A stretch of 64,000 nt of DNA. It comes from Roseovarius mucosus DSM 17069. GTDB taxonomy: Bacteria; Pseudomonadota; Alphaproteobacteria; Rhodobacterales; Rhodobacteraceae. The notes beneath the pieces were generated by a model, which was not told the DNA's origin, ran no database searches, and saw nothing but the letters and a program-made list of their open reading frames with translations. Positions 7,466-16,241 of this stretch are shown here, piece by piece (position 1 is the first letter of the stretch; every line of letters starts with the position of its first letter). Made by a program: the position numbers and the translations under genes. The stretch covers positions 42,751 to 106,750 of the forward strand of contig NZ_KN293984.1 of assembly GCF_000768555.3 (NCBI RefSeq), given 5' to 3'.

Positions 7466-8908
7466 CTAGACCCGCGCGGGGCTTTTGGCAAGCAGGGTGT
7501 AGAGGCCGCCGCCCAGGACCGCGCCGATCACCCAGTTGTAGCCCGAGAGGAACCCGAACCACGGCACCCAGACCGTTGCCACGGAAAACACCGCCGCAAG
7601 GCCAAAAGCCGTGACCGCCGTCCGGTTCCAGCCGTTCTGGTAATGATAACGCCCACCCTGCATGTCATAGAGATCGTCAAGGTCGAGTTGGCCTTTGCGA
7701 TGGACATAGTAATCCACGATCATGATGCCAAAGATCGGGGCCAGCGTGGCACCAAGCGTGTTGACGAAACCGCCGATGCCGAATTCGCTGATGAAGCTGG
7801 TCCAGAGGCCGCCGATGATGAGCGCGAAGACCGAGGTGATGAGCCCCGCCTGACGAAAGCTGATCTTGCCGGGGGCGAGATTGGCGATGCCGTTCACCGC
7901 CGGGATGAAATTGGCGACCAGGTTGATGCCGACGGTCGCGGCAAAGAAGGTGATCGCGGCAATCACGCCCAAGAGCACCGAGTCGGTGCGCTCGACAATT
8001 TCGCTCGGGTTGGTGATTTCTTCGCCAAAGACCACCGCGGCCCCCGCCGTGGTCAGAAGCGCCAGTGCCGAGAAGAGGATCATGTTGAAAGGCAATCCGG
8101 TGAGGTTGCCCAAGAGCATCGTGGGCTTGTCCTTGGCATAGCGGGAAAAGTCGCTGAAGTTGATCATCACGGCGGCGAAATAGGCCACCATGGTGCCGAC
8201 GATGGCGACAAAGCCGTTGAATTCACTGGCAAAGGTTGCATCCGGATTGGCAAAGATCGTGCCCGCGGCCGACAGAAGCTGCCCATCCGAGCGCTGCCAG
8301 AGCACGATAACAAGGCCGATCATCACCAGATAGACAAACGGGCCGGCGATGTTGAGGAAGGTCTCGACCCAGTTCATGCCGCGCCAGAAGATCACGATAT
8401 GAAAGGCCCAGACGATGAAGAACGACAGCCAGTCGATGCCGGTAAGGCCAAGGATCTCCGCGCCGCCGCTCGCGCCGGTGACCGAGCGGATCAGGAGCGC
8501 CACCGCCGTCGAGGCGAAATAGACCTGAACGCCATACCAGAACACCGCCACCGTGGCGCGCAGGATTGCGGGCAGTTTCGCGCCGCTGGTGCCCAGGCTT
8601 GCGCGCGCCAGCACCGGGTAGGGGATGCCGTATTTTTCGCCCGCAGCCCCCGAGAGATTGACCATCCACATGGTAAAGAGCCCTGCCGCGATGAGGGCGG
8701 CAAAGGCGGTCCAGCCGCTGACCCCGTAGGAGATGAAAAGCGAGGCCACGAGCGAATAGCCAAAGAGCGACTGCACGTCATTGGCCCAGACGTTGAAGAT
8801 GGCGAACCATCCCCATGTCTTTTCATCCGCCCCGACCGGGTTGAGGGTATTGCCCTCGGGGTCCATCGTGTTGCCTGTGGGCACATGCCCATGGTCGATT
8901 GCAGTCAT
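7466..8908 (-). CDS. NCS1-family nucleobase/ureide permease
   Basis: This 480-aa inner-membrane transporter of the nucleobase:cation symporter-1 family has about 12 hydrophobic segments and the family hallmark in the first helix (WANDVQSLFG), followed by GEKYGIPYPVLARASLG. The ATG at 8908 is chosen because AGGGAGGAAAAA precedes it; the longer in-frame start at 8956 has none. It is the last gene of the leftward allantoin-catabolism run, so allantoin, a hydantoin or a related purine-derived substrate is likely. A second NCS1 member in the same locus (11542-12918) suggests two related substrates. Substrate is inferred from context. Confidence 0.85.
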   Translation of the reverse strand: MTAIDHGHVPTGNTMDPEGNTLNPVGADEKTWGWFAIFNVWANDVQSLFGYSLVASLFISYGVSGWTAFAALIAAGLFTMWMVNLSGAAGEKYGIPYPVLARASLGTSGAKLPAILRATVAVFWYGVQVYFASTAVALLIRSVTGASGGAEILGLTGIDWLSFFIVWAFHIVIFWRGMNWVETFLNIAGPFVYLVMIGLVIVLWQRSDGQLLSAAGTIFANPDATFASEFNGFVAIVGTMVAYFAAVMINFSDFSRYAKDKPTMLLGNLTGLPFNMILFSALALLTTAGAAVVFGEEITNPSEIVERTDSVLLGVIAAITFFAATVGINLVANFIPAVNGIANLAPGKISFRQAGLITSVFALIIGGLWTSFISEFGIGGFVNTLGATLAPIFGIMIVDYYVHRKGQLDLDDLYDMQGGRYHYQNGWNRTAVTAFGLAAVFSVATVWVPWFGFLSGYNWVIGAVLGGGLYTLLAKSPARV

Positions 8909-8980
8909 TTTTTCCTCCCTGACCGATCGAATTCTGGATTTTTCTTGTTGTTTCATCTGGCCCTAAATACCTCGGGGGTC

Positions 8981-8997
8981 CGGGGGCAGCGCCCCCG
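8981..8997 (-). terminator. GC-rich hairpin between allE and the NCS1 permease
   Basis: CGGGGGC (8981-8987) pairs with GCCCCCG (8991-8997) around a 3-base loop, 3 bases beyond the allE stop. No T-run follows, so it may act as an mRNA-stabilising or attenuating hairpin within the operon rather than a full terminator. Confidence 0.5.
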
Positions 8998-8999
8998 CC

Positions 9000-9818
9000 T
9001 CAGAGTGCCATGTGCCGGTTCACGTCCTTGTAGAGCAGATAGCGGAACGGGCCCGGACCGCCGGCGTAACAGGCCTGTGGGCAGAACGCGCGCAGCCACA
9101 TGAAATCGCCGGCCTCGACCTCGACCCAGTCCTGATTGAGGCGGTAGACCGCCTTGCCCTCGAGCACGTAAAGCCCGTGTTCCATCACATGGGTTTCGGC
9201 AAAGGGGATCACCGCGCCGGGCTGAAAGGTGACGACGGTGACATGCATGTCGTGGCGCATGTCCGCTGGGTCCATGAAGCGGGTCGTGGCCCAGCCGCCG
9301 TCGGTATCCGGCATGGGGATGGGCGCGATGTCGTTTTCATTGACGACCATGACGGGCGGATGCTCGAGTCCGGCGACGGCCTGATAGGCCTTGCGTATCC
9401 AGTGGAACTTGACAGGGGCATCGCTGGTATTGCGCAGCGTCCAGGCGGTGCCGGGTGGGATATAGGCAAAGCCGCCCTCGGTCATGTCATGCGCCTGCCC
9501 GTCCAAGGTGAGGCGCAGCGCGCCCTCGACGACAAAGAGCGCCGCCTCGACGCCCTCTTCGGTTTCGGGGCGGTCAGAGCCACCGCCCGGCTGCACCTCG
9601 GCGATATATTGCGAGAAGGTTTCGGCAAAGCCAGAGAGCGGTCGCGCCAGAACCCAGAACCGCGCCTTGTCCCAGAAGGGCAGATAGCTCGTTACGATGT
9701 CGCTCATGGTGCCGCGCGGGATGACGGCATAGGCCTCGGTAAAGGCGGCGCGGCCGGTCAGAAGCTGGGTCTGCGGCGGCAGGCCGCCTTCGGGGGTGTA
9801 ATAGCTGCGCTTGGTCAC
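9000..9818 (-). CDS. allE: (S)-ureidoglycine aminohydrolase
   Basis: This 272-aa bicupin has two cupin domains (about residues 65-140 and 185-262), length typical of AllE/YlbA. The C-terminal cupin carries the expected metal-ligand pattern (HVMEHGLYVLEGKAVYRLN). AllE deaminates (S)-ureidoglycine, the allantoate-derived intermediate, to (S)-ureidoglycolate. Its start overlaps the allA stop by four bases (ATGA), so the two are translationally coupled. AllE and AllA catalyse adjacent steps, which supports both assignments. Confidence 0.9.
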   Translation of the reverse strand: MTKRSYYTPEGGLPPQTQLLTGRAAFTEAYAVIPRGTMSDIVTSYLPFWDKARFWVLARPLSGFAETFSQYIAEVQPGGGSDRPETEEGVEAALFVVEGALRLTLDGQAHDMTEGGFAYIPPGTAWTLRNTSDAPVKFHWIRKAYQAVAGLEHPPVMVVNENDIAPIPMPDTDGGWATTRFMDPADMRHDMHVTVVTFQPGAVIPFAETHVMEHGLYVLEGKAVYRLNQDWVEVEAGDFMWLRAFCPQACYAGGPGPFRYLLYKDVNRHMAL

Positions 9819-10309
9819 GGCTGCGGTCCTTCCACGGTCAGAGGCTGGTCAAAGTAAAACTCTTCGAGATTGTCGCCGGGGCCGATCCGGTCGATCACGG
9901 CATAGCGCCCGGCGCGCCCGATGGGGGCCAGAACGCCGTGCCAGACATTGCGCAGCAGATTGACCCCCTGCCCCGGCTGGCTGAGATAGGCGCGCGGGGT
10001 GGCGGGGCGGCCATTGTCATCCTCGGCGACGCAGAGCAACATCGGCACCCCATCGAGCGGGATGAACGCCTGAGAGCCCAAGGGATGCCGCTCCATCAGG
10101 TCGAGCATGTAGGGCAGGTGCCGCGCCTCGGCATCAAAAAGGCTGATCCCGGCGCGGCCATCCAGAAATTCGAGCCGGGCGCGATCATGGAAGCGCCCGC
10201 AGAGGCCTGCGTTGATCATCCGGTCGGGGGCGCCCGCCACCTCGAGCACATCGCCATAGGGGGCAAAGGCGGCAGCGGTCAGGGGCTGGGCGATAAGGGG
10301 CGCGGTCAT
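9815..10309 (-). CDS. allA: Ureidoglycolate lyase
   Basis: This 164-aa protein matches the ureidoglycolate lyase (AllA) family in length and in its motifs: an N-terminal FAPYGDVLE, GISLFDAEAR, LMERHPLGSQAFIPL and a C-terminal WHGVLAPIG. It splits ureidoglycolate to glyoxylate and urea, ending the allantoin pathway. It overlaps both the upstream allantoinase gene and downstream allE by four bases, which indicates tight operon coupling. Confidence 0.92.
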   Translation of the reverse strand: MTAPLIAQPLTAAAFAPYGDVLEVAGAPDRMINAGLCGRFHDRARLEFLDGRAGISLFDAEARHLPYMLDLMERHPLGSQAFIPLDGVPMLLCVAEDDNGRPATPRAYLSQPGQGVNLLRNVWHGVLAPIGRAGRYAVIDRIGPGDNLEEFYFDQPLTVEGPQP

Positions 10310-11460
10310 GGCAAGAGCGCCTGCAAGCGCGGCAGGGTTTCGGCCTCAAGCTGCGCAGGCGTCAGCGGGCCGCGCTCTGCCGGGCTGGCCTGTCGCAGCA
10401 CGCGGGAAAAGACATTGAGCAACCCCAATGCGCTGTCATGGGCCGGGCCAAGCTCCATCTGCCATGCGCGGTCCGCGATCCACGGGGCGGGGAGCAGCGG
10501 GCCGAACACCTGGGCAAACCGCGCGTGGTCCATCTGGCTGGGCCGCTCGCGGCGGCCGTGCGGATGGGTTTTCGCCCAGTGTTCTGCAATGTCGATCCGG
10601 CGCGGGCACCACACGTTTGCATGGCTCTGAACATGCTCCAGGAAACGGCGCAGGCCCGCGATCTTGCCGGGGCGGCCAATGAGGCGGCAATGCAGGCCCA
10701 CGGTCATCATCTTGGGCGCGCCCTCCTGCCCCTCGGCATAAAGCGTGTCAAAGGTGTCGGTCAGATAGGTTTCGAAATCCCTGCCCGTCACCCAACCGGG
10801 CGAGGCGGCAAAGCGCATGTCGTTGCATTCGAGCGTATAGGGGATCATCAGCTGGTCGCGCGTGCCGAACTCCTGCCAGTGCGGCAGGTCATCGTCGTAG
10901 CAATCCGAGATGTAATCAAACCCACCCTCTTCGGCGACGAGGCGGACGGTATTGACGCTGCAGCGGCCGGTATACCAGCCGCGCGGACGGGTGCCCGTGA
11001 CCTCGGTGTGCAGGCGCACCGCCTCGGCGATGGCGGCGCGTTCTTCGGCCTCGGGCATGTCCTTGTGCTCGATCCATTTGAGGCCATGGCTGGCGATTTC
11101 CCAGTCTGCGGCCTGCATGGCGGCCACCTGTTCAGGGCTGCGGGCAAGGGCGGACGCCACGCCATAGATGGTAAGCGGGATGTCCATGCCGGTAAAGAGG
11201 CGATGCAGACGCCAGAACCCGGCGCGCGCGCCGTAGTCATAGATCGATTCCATGTTCCAGTGGCGCTGACCGGGCCATGGCGTAGCCCCCGGAATATCCG
11301 ACAGGAATGCCTCGGACGCGGCATCGCCATGCAGCAGGCAGTTTTCGCCGCCCTCCTCATAGTTGAGCACGAATTGCACCGCAATCCTTGCGCTGCCGGG
11401 CCATTGTGGGTCTGGCATCTGGGGGCCGTAGCCGCGCAAATCTCGGGGATAGCGGATCAT
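10306..11460 (-). CDS. puuE: PuuE-type allantoinase with truncated OHCU decarboxylase-like tail
   Basis: Residues 1-300 form a polysaccharide-deacetylase-like (NodB fold) domain typical of PuuE allantoinase, which opens allantoin to allantoate: NYEEGGENCLLHGD, EIASHGLKW and the YISDCYDDDLP region are visible. The last 75 residues (from MDHARFAQVFG) resemble only the beginning of an OHCU decarboxylase (UraD) domain; the usual HPDL catalytic region and the remainder are missing. Fusions of the two domains are known, so this looks like a shortened fusion. The ATG at 11460 has GGAGG seven bases upstream. The stop overlaps allA by four bases. Confidence 0.85.
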   Translation of the reverse strand: MIRYPRDLRGYGPQMPDPQWPGSARIAVQFVLNYEEGGENCLLHGDAASEAFLSDIPGATPWPGQRHWNMESIYDYGARAGFWRLHRLFTGMDIPLTIYGVASALARSPEQVAAMQAADWEIASHGLKWIEHKDMPEAEERAAIAEAVRLHTEVTGTRPRGWYTGRCSVNTVRLVAEEGGFDYISDCYDDDLPHWQEFGTRDQLMIPYTLECNDMRFAASPGWVTGRDFETYLTDTFDTLYAEGQEGAPKMMTVGLHCRLIGRPGKIAGLRRFLEHVQSHANVWCPRRIDIAEHWAKTHPHGRRERPSQMDHARFAQVFGPLLPAPWIADRAWQMELGPAHDSALGLLNVFSRVLRQASPAERGPLTPAQLEAETLPRLQALLP

Positions 11461-11502
11461 GTCATCACCTCCGGGGTCGTGTCTTGGGAAGAAACGCAAG
11501 GA

Positions 11503-11523
11503 CAGGGGGCGATTGGCCCCCTG
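11503..11523 (-). terminator. Intra-operon hairpin between NCS1 permease and puuE
   Basis: CAGGGGGC (11503-11510) pairs perfectly with GCCCCCTG (11516-11523) around GATTG. It follows the permease stop at 11542 and has no T-run, so attenuation or 3'-end protection is as likely as termination. Confidence 0.5.
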
Positions 11524-11541
11524 CCCCGGTCTGACTGCGGG

Positions 11542-12918
11542 TCAGCGGTCAAGAAACCGCTTTGCGGCGGGCAGGTGCCGCATCAGCACGTAATAGGTGA
11601 CACCCGCCGGGATCAAGCTGGCATACCACGACACCGCCGAAAAGGTCAGCGCCGCAACCACACCCACCGCCATGGCGATGATGGCCGCCGGATTGTAGCC
11701 CGCGTAATCGCCGCTCTCGTCATAGAGTTTCTCGAGGTCGAGCGTTTGGCGGCGCAGCAGGTAGTAATCCACCACTAGGATCGCAAAGATCGGACCCAAG
11801 AAGGCGCTATAGGTCTGGATGAAGAGATTGAGACCGGCGGCGGACTCGTTCTTGACCAATTCCCAGGGGAAGGTGGCAAAGGCCAAGAGGCCGACCAGAA
11901 CGGCAGAGGTCTTGTAGCTGAGCTTGAACACATCCATCAGCGCATAGGCCGGCGGCACGACATTATTGAGAATATTGGTCGTGACCTGCGCGAAGGCGAT
12001 GAAAAGCAGGGTGACGACGAGCAGGAGCTTGTTATCCACCGCATTCGAGAAGACGCGGATCGGGTCCACTTCGCCGGTCGCGCTCGACACCATGAGGCCG
12101 ATCAGGCCCATGAAAAGCGTCGCAGGCAGGATCGAGTTGGCATAGATCACCACCTGACGCACCCGCCCGACATCCTGCCGCAATTCGCGGCTATAGTCCG
12201 AGACATTGAGCATCATCGTGGCATAGATGCCGAGAAAGAGCATGGTCGCCCCCCAGAACGGCGCACCCCAGGTGCCCTCGACATTGATCAGATTGGTGCT
12301 GATTTCGTCGCCGTATTTGCCGATGACAGAGGTGAACATGTAGATCAGCGCGCCGATGATGAACACCGAGCCGATATTCTCAAGCCACTTGATGCCGTGA
12401 AAGCCCAGCACCGAGAGCAGGATCTGCAGAGCCTGGAAGCCCACGAAAAAGACCACGATGTTGGAATAGCCAAAGAGTGTCTCGCTCACCAGGTTGAGCG
12501 CGCCGGCACCGATCCAGCTCTGGAAACCGAACCAGACGAGGGCGGGGACAGAGCGCACCAGCGCCGGGATACGCGCGCCGGAAAAGCCGAAGGCCGAGCG
12601 CAATTGCACCATCATCGGGATGCCGTATTTATGCCCCGCCGCCCCGTTGATCATCAGCGCAACGCCGATGACGGTGCAGCCGATAGCGATGGCCAGAAAC
12701 ACCTGCAGCAGGTTCAGCGTGCCCACGAGGCCCGAGCCGATGGTAAAGGTCCCGATGGATACGCAGCCGCCAAGCCAGGCAAAAAGATAGGACCACGGGT
12801 CCATGATCCGCGTTTTCTGGGGGGCCAGCGATTCCTCGCCCAGACCCTTGTGTTCGATCACCTCGGGCATATGCCCGTCATGCGGCAAAACACCCCGGTT
12901 TGTATCTGAAATTGTCAT
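11542..12918 (-). CDS. NCS1-family permease (allantoin/hydantoin-type)
   Basis: This 458-aa protein has about 12 membrane segments and the NCS1 pattern (GAAGHKYGIPMMVQLRSAFGFSGARIPALVR). It is only distantly similar to the permease at 7466-8908, so this is not a recent duplication. GGGAGGAG precedes the ATG. It lies 21 bases after the racemase gene and upstream of the allantoinase gene in one leftward run, so import of allantoin or a hydantoin is the most economical role. The substrate cannot be read from sequence. Confidence 0.85.
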   Translation of the reverse strand: MTISDTNRGVLPHDGHMPEVIEHKGLGEESLAPQKTRIMDPWSYLFAWLGGCVSIGTFTIGSGLVGTLNLLQVFLAIAIGCTVIGVALMINGAAGHKYGIPMMVQLRSAFGFSGARIPALVRSVPALVWFGFQSWIGAGALNLVSETLFGYSNIVVFFVGFQALQILLSVLGFHGIKWLENIGSVFIIGALIYMFTSVIGKYGDEISTNLINVEGTWGAPFWGATMLFLGIYATMMLNVSDYSRELRQDVGRVRQVVIYANSILPATLFMGLIGLMVSSATGEVDPIRVFSNAVDNKLLLVVTLLFIAFAQVTTNILNNVVPPAYALMDVFKLSYKTSAVLVGLLAFATFPWELVKNESAAGLNLFIQTYSAFLGPIFAILVVDYYLLRRQTLDLEKLYDESGDYAGYNPAAIIAMAVGVVAALTFSAVSWYASLIPAGVTYYVLMRHLPAAKRFLDR

Positions 12919-12939
12919 GACTCTCCTCCCTGAGATGCA

Positions 12940-13638
12940 TTATTTCGGGTTTGGTGGCGCGTAGGCACCGATCTTGCTGGTCTTGATGCCCGCACCCACG
13001 AGGGCTTCGGCGAATTTCGTGGCGACGGTCACGCCGTCGATGACGGGGATTCCGGTTTCTTCTGTCAGCCATGCGGCGAGGTCGGCCATGCCGGCACAGC
13101 CCAGAACAACGGCCTCGCAACGATCCTCCTCGATCGCCTTGAGGATTTCGGCGCGCACCAGCTGGCGGGCGTTCGATCCGGGTTCTTCCAGTGCCAGCAC
13201 CGGGATCGCCGCAGACCGGACGCGGCGGCACTGGTGATCAAGCCCGTAGCGGCGGACCAATTCCTCGATGATCGGAACCGAGCGCGGCAGGGTCGTGACC
13301 ACGCTGAAAGAGGTGGCGACCATGCTGGCCGCCTTGACCGCCGCCTCGCAGATACCGATCACCGGCCCGGTGGCGATTTCACGGCAGGCGCCGATGGCGG
13401 GGTCGTCGAAACAGGCCACGACGATGGCGTCGGCCCTTTGCGCCTCGGCCTCGCGGACCTGATCGAGCAGGCGCGGGGCCGCCATGACCTCGTCGTAATG
13501 GCCCTCGATGCTGGCGGGGGCCCCCACGCCCGACCGCGCCTCGATAACGACACCCGGCGCCGTGACGGCCCGCGCGGAGGCCGCGATCTTGTCGGTCATG
13601 CTCGTGGTCGAGTTTGGGTTGATGACAAAGATTTTCAT
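12940..13638 (-). CDS. Asp/Glu/hydantoin racemase family (probable allantoin racemase)
   Basis: This 232-aa protein has the N-terminal INPNSTTSMT phosphate-loop-like segment and the two catalytic cysteines of the cofactor-independent racemase fold (VVACFDDPAIGA about residue 78 and VVLGCAGMADLA about residue 185). GGAGGAG lies upstream of the ATG at 13638; an in-frame upstream extension runs into the divergent regulator and is rejected. As first gene of the allantoin operon it probably interconverts allantoin enantiomers so that both feed the allantoinase. Specific substrate is inferred from neighbours. Confidence 0.85.
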   Translation of the reverse strand: MKIFVINPNSTTSMTDKIAASARAVTAPGVVIEARSGVGAPASIEGHYDEVMAAPRLLDQVREAEAQRADAIVVACFDDPAIGACREIATGPVIGICEAAVKAASMVATSFSVVTTLPRSVPIIEELVRRYGLDHQCRRVRSAAIPVLALEEPGSNARQLVRAEILKAIEEDRCEAVVLGCAGMADLAAWLTEETGIPVIDGVTVATKFAEALVGAGIKTSKIGAYAPPNPK

Positions 13639-13672
13639 GGGCTCCTCCACTTGAACTGCAACTTGAGTAACA

Positions 13673-13690
13673 TAAATTGTTAACAATTTA
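13673..13690. promoter_or_regulatory. 18-bp perfect palindrome, likely operator of the GntR regulator
   Basis: TAAATTGTTAACAATTTA is a perfect palindrome centred in the 126-bp gap between the racemase start and the divergent GntR gene. The flanks are AT-rich, as expected of overlapping promoters. GntR/FCD regulators bind such near-perfect dyads. Autoregulation and control of the allantoin operon are inferred. Confidence 0.7.
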
Positions 13691-13764
13691 AACAGACAAT
13701 TTTTCCGGTCGATTTTGTAGCCTGAAAATGTAAGTTTTCCCGCAGCAAAGGAATGGAGCGCCCT

Positions 13765-14451
13765 ATGTCTGACACCCCGGAAACCGTGCTGGTCGAGCAT
13801 GTGCTGGATGCCATCTCGGATCAGCGTTTGCGGGCGGGGACCAAGCTGGGCGAGCAGGCGCTGAGCGATCTTTTTTCCTGCAATCGCGCGCATGTACGCC
13901 GCGCGCTTGCGACGCTGGCAGCCTATCAGGTGGTCGATCTGATCCCCAACCGGGGGGCGTTTGTATCCACCCCCTCCGAGGACGAGGCGCGCGATGTGTT
14001 CCAGGCCCGTCGCGCCATCGAGGCCACGATCATCCGCAACGTGGTGCGCCGCGCCGATGAGGCCGATATTGCCAGTCTGCGCGCGCATCTGGCGACCGAG
14101 GATTCGATCCGAAGCCAGAATGACCGCCCCAAGGCGATTCGCGCCTCACGCGCCTTTCACATGCTGCTGGCGAAGATCGGGCGCAATTCGGTGCTGGAGC
14201 ATTATCTGGCGGAACTGACCATGCGCACCTCGCTGATCATCGGCCTCTACGGGTCGAATGCGGCAAGCCTCTGCTCGGATGACGAGCACGCGCGGATTGT
14301 GCAGAGCATCGCAGACCGGGATGAGGCGCGCGCGCAAGAGATGGTGGATCACCACCTGCGCCATATCGAGGGTGAGATCGCATTCGGGGAAGAGGCGCCG
14401 CGCGTCGGGCCGCTCTCGATGATCCTGTCCCCGGATCGCGCAACCGGGTGA
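13765..14451 (+). CDS. GntR-family (FCD) transcriptional regulator
   Basis: This 228-aa protein has an N-terminal winged HTH (LGEQALSDLFSCNRAHVRRALATLAAYQVVDLIPNRGAFVSTPS split across about residues 28-75) and an all-helical FCD effector domain with the metal-ligand pattern (RAFHMLLAKIGRN, DEHARIV, MVDHHLRHIE). GGAG six bases before the ATG at 13765 favours it over the ATG at 13753. It is divergent from the allantoin operon with an 18-bp palindrome in between, so it most likely represses or activates that operon in response to a pathway intermediate. Confidence 0.9.
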   Translation: MSDTPETVLVEHVLDAISDQRLRAGTKLGEQALSDLFSCNRAHVRRALATLAAYQVVDLIPNRGAFVSTPSEDEARDVFQARRAIEATIIRNVVRRADEADIASLRAHLATEDSIRSQNDRPKAIRASRAFHMLLAKIGRNSVLEHYLAELTMRTSLIIGLYGSNAASLCSDDEHARIVQSIADRDEARAQEMVDHHLRHIEGEIAFGEEAPRVGPLSMILSPDRATG

Positions 14452-14457
14452 CGGCAG

Positions 14458-15543
14458 TCAGGCCGCGCCGATGTCGGTTGTGGCGACGGCGACGGCCTTG
14501 ACCACGGCATGCACCTCTTGGCCCACGGCAAGACCCAAGGCCGCAGCCGAGCGGCGCGTGACACGGGACAGCACCCGGCCAGCGGCGGTATCAATTGCCA
14601 CGATGGCACCGGGGCCACCACCAGGGCGTATTTCGTGGATGGTGCCGGGCAGGATATTGAGCGCCGAGAGACCTTCGGGACGGGTGCGCGCCAAGATCAC
14701 GTCATGGGCGGCGATGCGGATGCGCAGGCTGGCGCCGGGATGGGCCGCGACGCGCGGCAACAAGAGGGGGATGCCACCCGCCGACAGCTCTGACAGCCCA
14801 TCGGCGTGATGGGCGACGACCCGCGCAAGGAGCACGGCCCCCGCCTCGCGCGCGCCGGTGGGCAGAACGGCGGGATTGCCCAGCACCTCGGCGGCTGGCC
14901 CCTGTGCAATGACACGGCCAGCCTCGAGCGCCACGACCGTGGTCGCCAGACGCGCCACCTCGGAGGCGGAATGGCTGACATAGAGGATCGGCACGCTGAC
15001 CGAATCGCGCAGACGCTCGAAATAGGGCAGGATCTCGGCCTTGCGCGCCTCGTCGAGTGCAGCCAGCGGTTCATCGGCAAGGATCAGTTGCGGCGCGGCA
15101 AGGAGCGCGCGGCCGATGGCAACGCGCTGTTTTTCACCGCCAGAGAGGGCAGCGGGCCGCCGCTCCAGCAACGCGCCAAGGCCCAAGAGATCGACGACCT
15201 GCGCCAGATCGGCGCGCGCGGCCCCCTTGGGGGCGAACCACGCGCCATAGCCGAGATTCTGGCGCACGGTGAGATGCGGGAAAAGCCGACCCTCCTGAAA
15301 GATATAGCCCAAACGCCTGCGATGCGGTTTGAGGCGGACCCCTGCGGCGGTATCGAGCAACACCCGCTCGCCCGTAACGATCCGCCCCTCGTCGGGCATC
15401 AAAAGCCCCGCCACGGCGTTGACGATGCTGGTCTTGCCCGAGCCGGAGCGGCCAAAGAGCACGGTGACACCGGGTGGCGCGCGAAACTGCACATCGAGCG
15501 TGAAGGCCCCGAGCCTGTGCCGCAAGGAGACATCCAGCATCAT
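14458..15543 (-). CDS. modC: Molybdate ABC transporter ATP-binding protein
   Basis: This 361-aa ATPase has Walker A GRSGSGKTS (about residues 32-40), signature LSGGEKQRVAIGRALL, Walker B LILADEPLAALD and the H-loop (YVSHSASE). A C-terminal TOBE/MOP-like molybdate-binding domain covers about residues 285-355. The start at 15543 overlaps the modB stop; tandem ATG codons make the exact residue uncertain by one. It energises molybdate import with ModAB. Confidence 0.93.
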   Translation of the reverse strand: MMLDVSLRHRLGAFTLDVQFRAPPGVTVLFGRSGSGKTSIVNAVAGLLMPDEGRIVTGERVLLDTAAGVRLKPHRRRLGYIFQEGRLFPHLTVRQNLGYGAWFAPKGAARADLAQVVDLLGLGALLERRPAALSGGEKQRVAIGRALLAAPQLILADEPLAALDEARKAEILPYFERLRDSVSVPILYVSHSASEVARLATTVVALEAGRVIAQGPAAEVLGNPAVLPTGAREAGAVLLARVVAHHADGLSELSAGGIPLLLPRVAAHPGASLRIRIAAHDVILARTRPEGLSALNILPGTIHEIRPGGGPGAIVAIDTAAGRVLSRVTRRSAAALGLAVGQEVHAVVKAVAVATTDIGAA

Positions 15544-16238
15544 TGCCCCCCGACACGGGCCGCAACCCGCCGCGAGAGCCATTCGGACAGGGCCAGCGCC
15601 AATGCCGCCAGCGCAATCGACAGCGCCGCCAGCCGGGCCGCGCGCCCTTCGCCCCCCGGCGTTTCAAGGAGCAGGTCGATCGCCAGCGGGATCGTCTGGG
15701 TCTGGCCCGGAATGTTGGAAACAAAGGTGATGGTCGCGCCGAATTCGCCCATGCCCTTGGCAAAGGTCAGCACGGTACCCGCGAGAATGCCCGGAATGAT
15801 CAAGGGAAATGTCACGGTCAGGAACACCCAGAGGCGTGAGGCGCCCAGCGTGGCCGCCGCCTGTTCCAGCTTTGGATCGACCGCCTCGATCGACAGGCGC
15901 ACGGCGCGCACCATGAATGGCAGCGCCATGACCCCGGCGGCCAAGGCCGCGCCGGTCCATCGGAAGGCAAAGCTGAGACCAAGGCTGCTCTCGAAAAAAC
16001 CGCCGATGGGACCGCGCGCGCCAAAGCCCAGCAAGAGCAGGTATCCCGTGACCACCGGCGGCATGATGAGCGGCAGATGCACCGCCACGTTCAAGAGCCC
16101 CCGGCCCGGAAAGCGCCCGCGTGCAAGCGCATAGGCCAGAGCGATGCCAATCGGCAGATTGATGAGCGTCGCCCAGAGGGCCACCCGCAAGGACAGCCGC
16201 ACCGCATCCCATTCCGCAGGGCTGAGCCAATCGGTCAT
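15540..16238 (-). CDS. modB: Molybdate ABC transporter permease
   Basis: This 232-aa inner-membrane protein has five hydrophobic segments and the conserved EAA loop (EQAAATLGASRLWVFLTVTFP). It forms the membrane channel of the molybdate importer. It starts three bases after the modA stop and overlaps modC, so modABC is one operon. Confidence 0.93.
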   Translation of the reverse strand: MTDWLSPAEWDAVRLSLRVALWATLINLPIGIALAYALARGRFPGRGLLNVAVHLPLIMPPVVTGYLLLLGFGARGPIGGFFESSLGLSFAFRWTGAALAAGVMALPFMVRAVRLSIEAVDPKLEQAAATLGASRLWVFLTVTFPLIIPGILAGTVLTFAKGMGEFGATITFVSNIPGQTQTIPLAIDLLLETPGGEGRAARLAALSIALAALALALSEWLSRRVAARVGGQ

Positions 16239-16241
16239 GCG

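Noticed and set aside
7412-9103. 563-codon plus-strand frame opposite the NCS1 permease
   Set aside because: Antisense to a transporter with clear membrane helices and ribosome site.
12940-14088. Long N-terminal extension of the racemase to 14088
   Set aside because: It would run through the palindrome and the divergent regulator gene; the ATG at 13638 has a strong ribosome-binding site and the family N-terminus.
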